Below the pieces are notes generated by a model. That model was not told the DNA's origin, did no database searches, and saw only the letters and a program-made list of their open reading frames with translations. A DNA stretch of 64,000 nt from Paenibacillus hamazuiensis (GTDB taxonomy: Bacteria > Bacillota > Bacilli > Paenibacillales > NBRC-103111): the NCBI RefSeq assembly GCF_023276405.1, contig NZ_JALRMO010000001.1, forward strand, positions 3,162,001 through 3,226,000, read 5' to 3'. This document shows, piece after piece, positions 60,936 through 64,000 of this stretch (position 1 is its first letter; each line of letters begins with the position of its first letter). The translations under genes were made by a program, and so were the position numbers.

Positions 60936-62479
60936 AGATTGTTGACAAAGCCCCGGTTTTTCGGGGCTTTTGTAGGATCATTTTTTGAATTTAGCCCTAA
61001 AAATAGAAGATCGCCTCTTATCCGGCCCTTTTAGCCAGGATATTGGCGATCTTTTTAATGTTTTGACATAGTGCAGTCAGTAATGCTTGCTGCTGCACTT
61101 TGTTTCGGCCGCGGAACCGGCAGTAGCGAAGCCCATGGAGCTCTTTGGCATCCGCGAAGCTTCGCTCAATCGTCTGGTATCGTAAGCGGTAGAGATATTT
61201 GCCGGACTTGCTTCTACCGTTTTGTTTTACCCACTCTTTACTATCCTGCCATACATGCCTGGTGATGACTTTTTGGTGATTCCGGGACCGGGTACATTCT
61301 TTGAGCATGGGGCAGTTCGCACAATGATTCGGATCCGACTTATACTGTCTGTAGCCTTCGCGATCCGTTGTCGTATATTTCAATTCGTGTTTTTGTGGAC
61401 ATATATACACATTGTTCTCCGCATCATACTTAAATCGCCACTTAGCCATTAATCCTTTAACTGGGGTAAAGGCTCTACCTCCGATGACCGCGTATATTTT
61501 CTTGTCTTGAAGCTTTTTGCAAATGTGCGACGTGAAGTAACCTGCATCCAGTGCGACGGCTTCCAGTGTTTTTTCGAATTTAAACTTCTTGATGATATGT
61601 TCCAAACGCTCTATGTAAGGGACAGAATCGTGAACATTGCCGGCAGTGACGTGGACATCCATGATGATGTTGTATTTGTGGTCGACGGTCCGATGATCGA
61701 GATAGAAAAAGCCTTCCGGCTTACCGTCCCGCACCATATAACCGCTCTCCGGATCGGTTGTGCTTACCTTCGTTAGTTTGGTTTCTTCCACCTCCTCTCG
61801 TGGCTTTAAAGCTTTTTTCCATGAGCCTCGCGATCGGCACGAATTGCTTCGTCCAGTTCTTCCATGTAGGCCTTCGTACTCTTGGTTACTTCCTCTTGAA
61901 CAAACTTTCGTTTATTCGCATTGGCCTTAAGATGAGTTGAGTCGGTGATAAGTACCCGACCGGCAACGAGACGATGTTGAATAGCAAGCAGAACGACCCG
62001 GTCGAAGATTTGTTGAAGTACATCGCCTTCTTGAAGACGTTCACGAAAGTAGCTAAGGGTGCTATGATCCGGCACGCGATCCTTGAGCCCAAGCCCCAGA
62101 AACCATCGATAAGCATTATTAGAGAAAACCTCTCTTTCCAACCGTCGTTCGGAGCGAATGCCGTCAAGATACCCGATCAATAGCATCTTGAAAAGCATGA
62201 TGGGATCTGCCGAGGGACGTCCATTATCCTCGCAGTAATAAGGACGGACTAAGTCGAGAATAAAGGAAAAGTCGATATGCTTATGTACTTTACGAAGAGG
62301 ATGATCTGGATGAACCAGTTCCTCGATACACACCAATTCATATTCATTTTGGACATTCGGATTAGAGCGAAGCATAGGATCCACCGCCTTAAGAGTATAT
62401 TTACATTATAACATATTAACGCGGTAATTTGTTAAAGATATTGAACGAAAAAGTAGCCTGTTGGGTTTTTCAACAGGCT
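60936..62479 (-). mobile_element. IS1182-like insertion sequence
   Basis: 1544 bp between two 28-bp copies of a terminator stem-loop. Imperfect terminal repeats begin AGATTGTTGACAAAGCCC (left) and AGCCTGTTGAAAAACCCA (right end read inward). Each end carries a subterminal hairpin: AAAGCCCCG/CGGGGCTTT at 60947-60970 and AGCCTGTTG/CAACAGGCT at 62455-62479, which could stop transcription entering the element. The transposase is split in two frames. Confidence 0.85.
61018..62375 (-). pseudogene. IS1182-like transposase in two overlapping frames (-1 at A6)
   Basis: Frame 1 starts at ATG 62375 (AAGGCGGTGG upstream) and holds the N-terminal helical domain and the first catalytic Asp ([16 protein letters not shown]); it stops at 61806. 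Frame 2 ends at 61018 and holds the second Asp (VALDAGYFT), the zinc-like CANCPMLKEC and the Glu region (IERSFADAKELHGLRY). A -1 slip at GGA AAA AAG (A-run 61813-61818, heptamer A-AAA-AAG) fuses them seamlessly as [16 protein letters not shown]. Neither part alone has the whole DDE triad, so activity needs recoding or the copy is dead. Confidence 0.8.
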
Positions 62480-62507
62480 GAGTAACCTTCGCGAAGAAAG
62501 GTTACTC
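62480..62507. terminator. Terminator stem-loop, right copy of IS target duplication
   Basis: Identical 28 bp to 60908-60935, here followed by a T-run. It contains the stop codon of ylaN in its arm. Confidence 0.92.
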
Positions 62508-62792
62508 TTTTTTTGTATTCATAGCTTCATACAGCTGGGCCAAATTACGCTCCAGCTTCATCAATATTTGCTTGCCGGCCGGTTCCGATATCAGCTCCGC
62601 CCGAATCGCAAAATCAATTTCCCTGGACAATCCGTACATTTGTGTATCGAGCACTTCCTCATAAAGAGGACATTTGCGGGTCGTCAAGTTTTCCATTTGC
62701 ACTTCGATCAGCTTTTCTATTTTATTGGCATCTTCCTGGAGAAGATTTAACGCTTTTTGAGATAACGTGAGCATCAGATCGGATGACGACAT
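62502..62792 (-). CDS. ylaN: YlaN family protein (UPF0358), Fur-linked
   Basis: 96 residues from ATG 62792, preceded by [32 protein letters not shown] and EIDFAIR match Bacillus YlaN closely. YlaN is an iron-binding partner of Fur that relieves repression when iron is low and is essential under iron limitation in some Firmicutes. The stop codon is inside the terminator stem that was duplicated by the IS element, so termination is still intact. Confidence 0.92.
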   Translation of the reverse strand: MSSSDLMLTLSQKALNLLQEDANKIEKLIEVQMENLTTRKCPLYEEVLDTQMYGLSREIDFAIRAELISEPAGKQILMKLERNLAQLYEAMNTKKE

Positions 62793-62873
62793 CAAACTTC
62801 CCCCCTATGTAAAAAAGAATCGTCTATCTTCTACCCACTATATTAGACGAAATTCATTCAATTCACAAGAGAA

Positions 62874-62900
62874 AAGCATCCCCATTATCCGAGGATGCTT
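62874..62900 (-). terminator. Terminator of the HPr-like gene
   Basis: AAGCATCC/GGATGCTT stem with an 11-nt loop followed by TTCTC and T-rich sequence on the minus strand. Confidence 0.75.
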
Positions 62901-62912
62901 GCCAAATCGCGA

Positions 62913-63161
62913 TTAATCTTGAATGCTGTTGATTTTCAGGTTATGCTTGGCGAATACTTCAGCCATCGCTTTCTTCGCCTCTTCGGCATCAGGACCGTGC
63001 ACATGCAGATCGTATTGGCCTGTCGTCAGCAGCGTCGTGAACAAGCCCAAGATGCTTTTCACGTCGATATACTTGTTATCGTATTGAAGTACGATGGAAG
63101 ATCTGAACTTATTCGCGGTTTGGGAAATCTCTACGATTGCGGCATTATTAGCATTAGCCAT
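62913..63161 (-). CDS. HPr/Crh-like protein lacking the phospho-histidine
   Basis: 82 residues from ATG 63161 (GGAGGGACGTAT upstream). The sequence aligns with HPr from its first helix on (ISQTANKFRSSIVLQYDN, then DVKSILGLFTT): the regulatory serine (S36, equivalent to HPr Ser46) and its KSIxG context are kept, but the N-terminal strand and the HARPA loop with His15 are absent. It therefore cannot pass phosphate in the PTS but could be phosphorylated by HPr kinase, as Crh is. A cre-like box overlaps its promoter at 63211-63239. Confidence 0.85.
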   Translation of the reverse strand: MANANNAAIVEISQTANKFRSSIVLQYDNKYIDVKSILGLFTTLLTTGQYDLHVHGPDAEEAKKAMAEVFAKHNLKINSIQD

Positions 63162-63210
63162 ATACGTCCCTCCAACATTTTCCAATCAGGCAAAAATGCC
63201 TTTTGGTAAT

Positions 63211-63239
63211 ATGATACCTTGGAAAGCGTTAACATGCAA
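63211..63239 (-). promoter_or_regulatory. Sigma-A promoter of the HPr-like gene
   Basis: TTGCAT, 17-nt spacer, TATCAT on the minus strand, 50 nt before the ATG at 63161. Confidence 0.7.
63221..63234. promoter_or_regulatory. cre-like CcpA site inside the promoter spacer
   Basis: On the minus strand TGTTAACGCTTTCC fits the catabolite-response consensus TGWNANCGNTNWCA at 13 of 14 positions. It lies wholly between -35 and -10, where a bound repressor would block polymerase. Confidence 0.6.
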
Positions 63240-63288
63240 TAACATTTTAGAAAATGATCCACTTCCCCGATTCTTGCAAAATGAGCGG

Positions 63289-64000
63289 TTATTTTAAATT
63301 TTCCGGGTTCAGCCCAAGCAGCTCCGGAATGACGAAACGGCCGTCTTTACGGATCAGCACGTCGTCGAAGTAAATTTCCCCGCCCCCGAACTCCGGGCGT
63401 TGGATGAGCACAAGGTCCCAATGCACGGACGAACGGTTGCCGTTATCCGCCGCTTCATAAGCTTGCCCCGGCGTAAAATGCAGGCTGCCGTCGATTTTTT
63501 CGTCGAACAGCGTGTCCTTCATCGGGTATAAAATATACGGGTTGAACCCGATGCTGAATTCTCCGATATAACGGGCCCCTTCGTCGGCATCCAGCACCTC
63601 GTTGAGTCGCGCCGTATCGTTGCTCGTCGCCTCGACGATTTTGCCGTTCTCGAAGCGGAACTTGATATTCTCGAACGTAAACCCGGACTGCATCGAAGGC
63701 GTATTGTACGTGATCGTGCCGTTCACGGAGTCGCGGACCGGCGCCGAGTACACCTCTCCGTCCGGAATGTTGCGGCGGCCGCAGCATTTGACCGATCCGA
63801 TCCCTTTGATCGAAAACGTAAGGTCCGTGCCGGGAGAGACGATGCGCACCTTGTCCGTCCGATTCATCAACTGCTGCAGCGGGTCCATCGCCCGGGACAT
63901 TTTCGCATAATCGAGATTGCATACGTCAAAGTAAAAGTTTTCGAACTTGTCCGTGCTCATGTTCGCCAGCTGCGCCATCGAAGCGTTCGGATAACGCAGA
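63289..64000 (-). CDS. M29-family aminopeptidase (partial, C-terminal part)
   Basis: The C-terminal 236 residues of an aminopeptidase of the AmpS/aminopeptidase T (M29) family; the N-terminus lies beyond 64000 and the frame is open to the edge ([14 protein letters not shown]). Recognisable features are [17 protein letters not shown] with the conserved Glu metal ligand, the GEFSIGFNP segment, and late SSVHWDLV and [14 protein letters not shown] with His and Asp ligands. The enzyme removes N-terminal amino acids, with two metal ions. It is a separate unit from the HPr-like gene downstream. Confidence 0.92.
   Translation of the reverse strand, partial: LRYPNASMAQLANMSTDKFENFYFDVCNLDYAKMSRAMDPLQQLMNRTDKVRIVSPGTDLTFSIKGIGSVKCCGRRNIPDGEVYSAPVRDSVNGTITYNTPSMQSGFTFENIKFRFENGKIVEATSNDTARLNEVLDADEGARYIGEFSIGFNPYILYPMKDTLFDEKIDGSLHFTPGQAYEAADNGNRSSVHWDLVLIQRPEFGGGEIYFDDVLIRKDGRFVIPELLGLNPENLK

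Overview
The window is chromosomal DNA of a spore-forming Firmicute, most likely Paenibacillus or a close relative. The evidence is the gene order shared with the Bacillus subtilis ylo region, sporulation genes (spoVM, a spoVIF-like gene), remA, strong AGGAGG ribosome sites, TTG/GTG starts, and moderately high GC with dispersed GC-rich intergenic repeats. No rRNA, tRNA, CRISPR array or phage was found.

Layout. 1-5031 (minus) is a signalling cluster: an HD-GYP phosphodiesterase, a receiver-GGDEF protein, a GAF-GAF histidine kinase, and a thiamine-diphosphate enzyme cut by the window edge. 5266-6582 is a Tat-exported beta-helix protein. 6648-7539 is a gene-free block of structured repeats next to an AT-richer aminoglycoside-adenylyltransferase-like gene. 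From 8597 to 38463 lies the housekeeping block spoVIF-recG-degV-fakA-asp23-(rpmB on plus)-spoVM-small membrane gene-rpe-rsgA-prkC-prpC-rlmN-rsmB-fmt-def-priA-coaBC-rpoZ-gmk-remA-yicC-yitJ-like-dapF-Ca P-ATPase, with rqcH divergent. Its themes are ribosome assembly and rescue, translation start and end, the Ser/Thr kinase/phosphatase pair, replication restart, CoA and nucleotide supply, and fatty-acid phosphorylation (FakA/DegV). 38736-43566 holds ugd, galU, a PHP phosphoesterase, a LysR regulator and an unknown gene. 43788-49394 holds ylbG, asparaginase II, ylbF (ricF) and an XPB-type helicase with a partner that shares one of its domains. 49525-52925 holds a secreted nuclease lipoprotein, a Gfo/Idh/MocA dehydrogenase and its AraC-type neighbour. 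54977-64000 holds CBS, M20 amidohydrolase, YugN, FtsW-like, Asp23 paralogue, SDR, Ca2+/H+ antiporter, YlaN, an HPr-like protein and an M29 aminopeptidase cut by the window end.

Mobile and repetitive DNA. There is one IS110-family element (about 53100-54545) and one IS1182-like element (60936-62479). In both, the transposase is split by a -1 frame change at an A-run. The IS1182-like copy is flanked by a 28-bp duplication of a whole terminator stem-loop. The most unusual non-coding feature is a family of about 230-290 bp modules (6661, 7247, 54623, and a headless one at 50484). Each carries paired hairpins with conserved outer bases and spacer, while the inner stems differ in sequence yet stay self-complementary. 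I cannot match this family to a named element.

Limits: all calls come from reading the sequence and translations by eye. Family names rest on recognised motifs and gene order; no database search was run.
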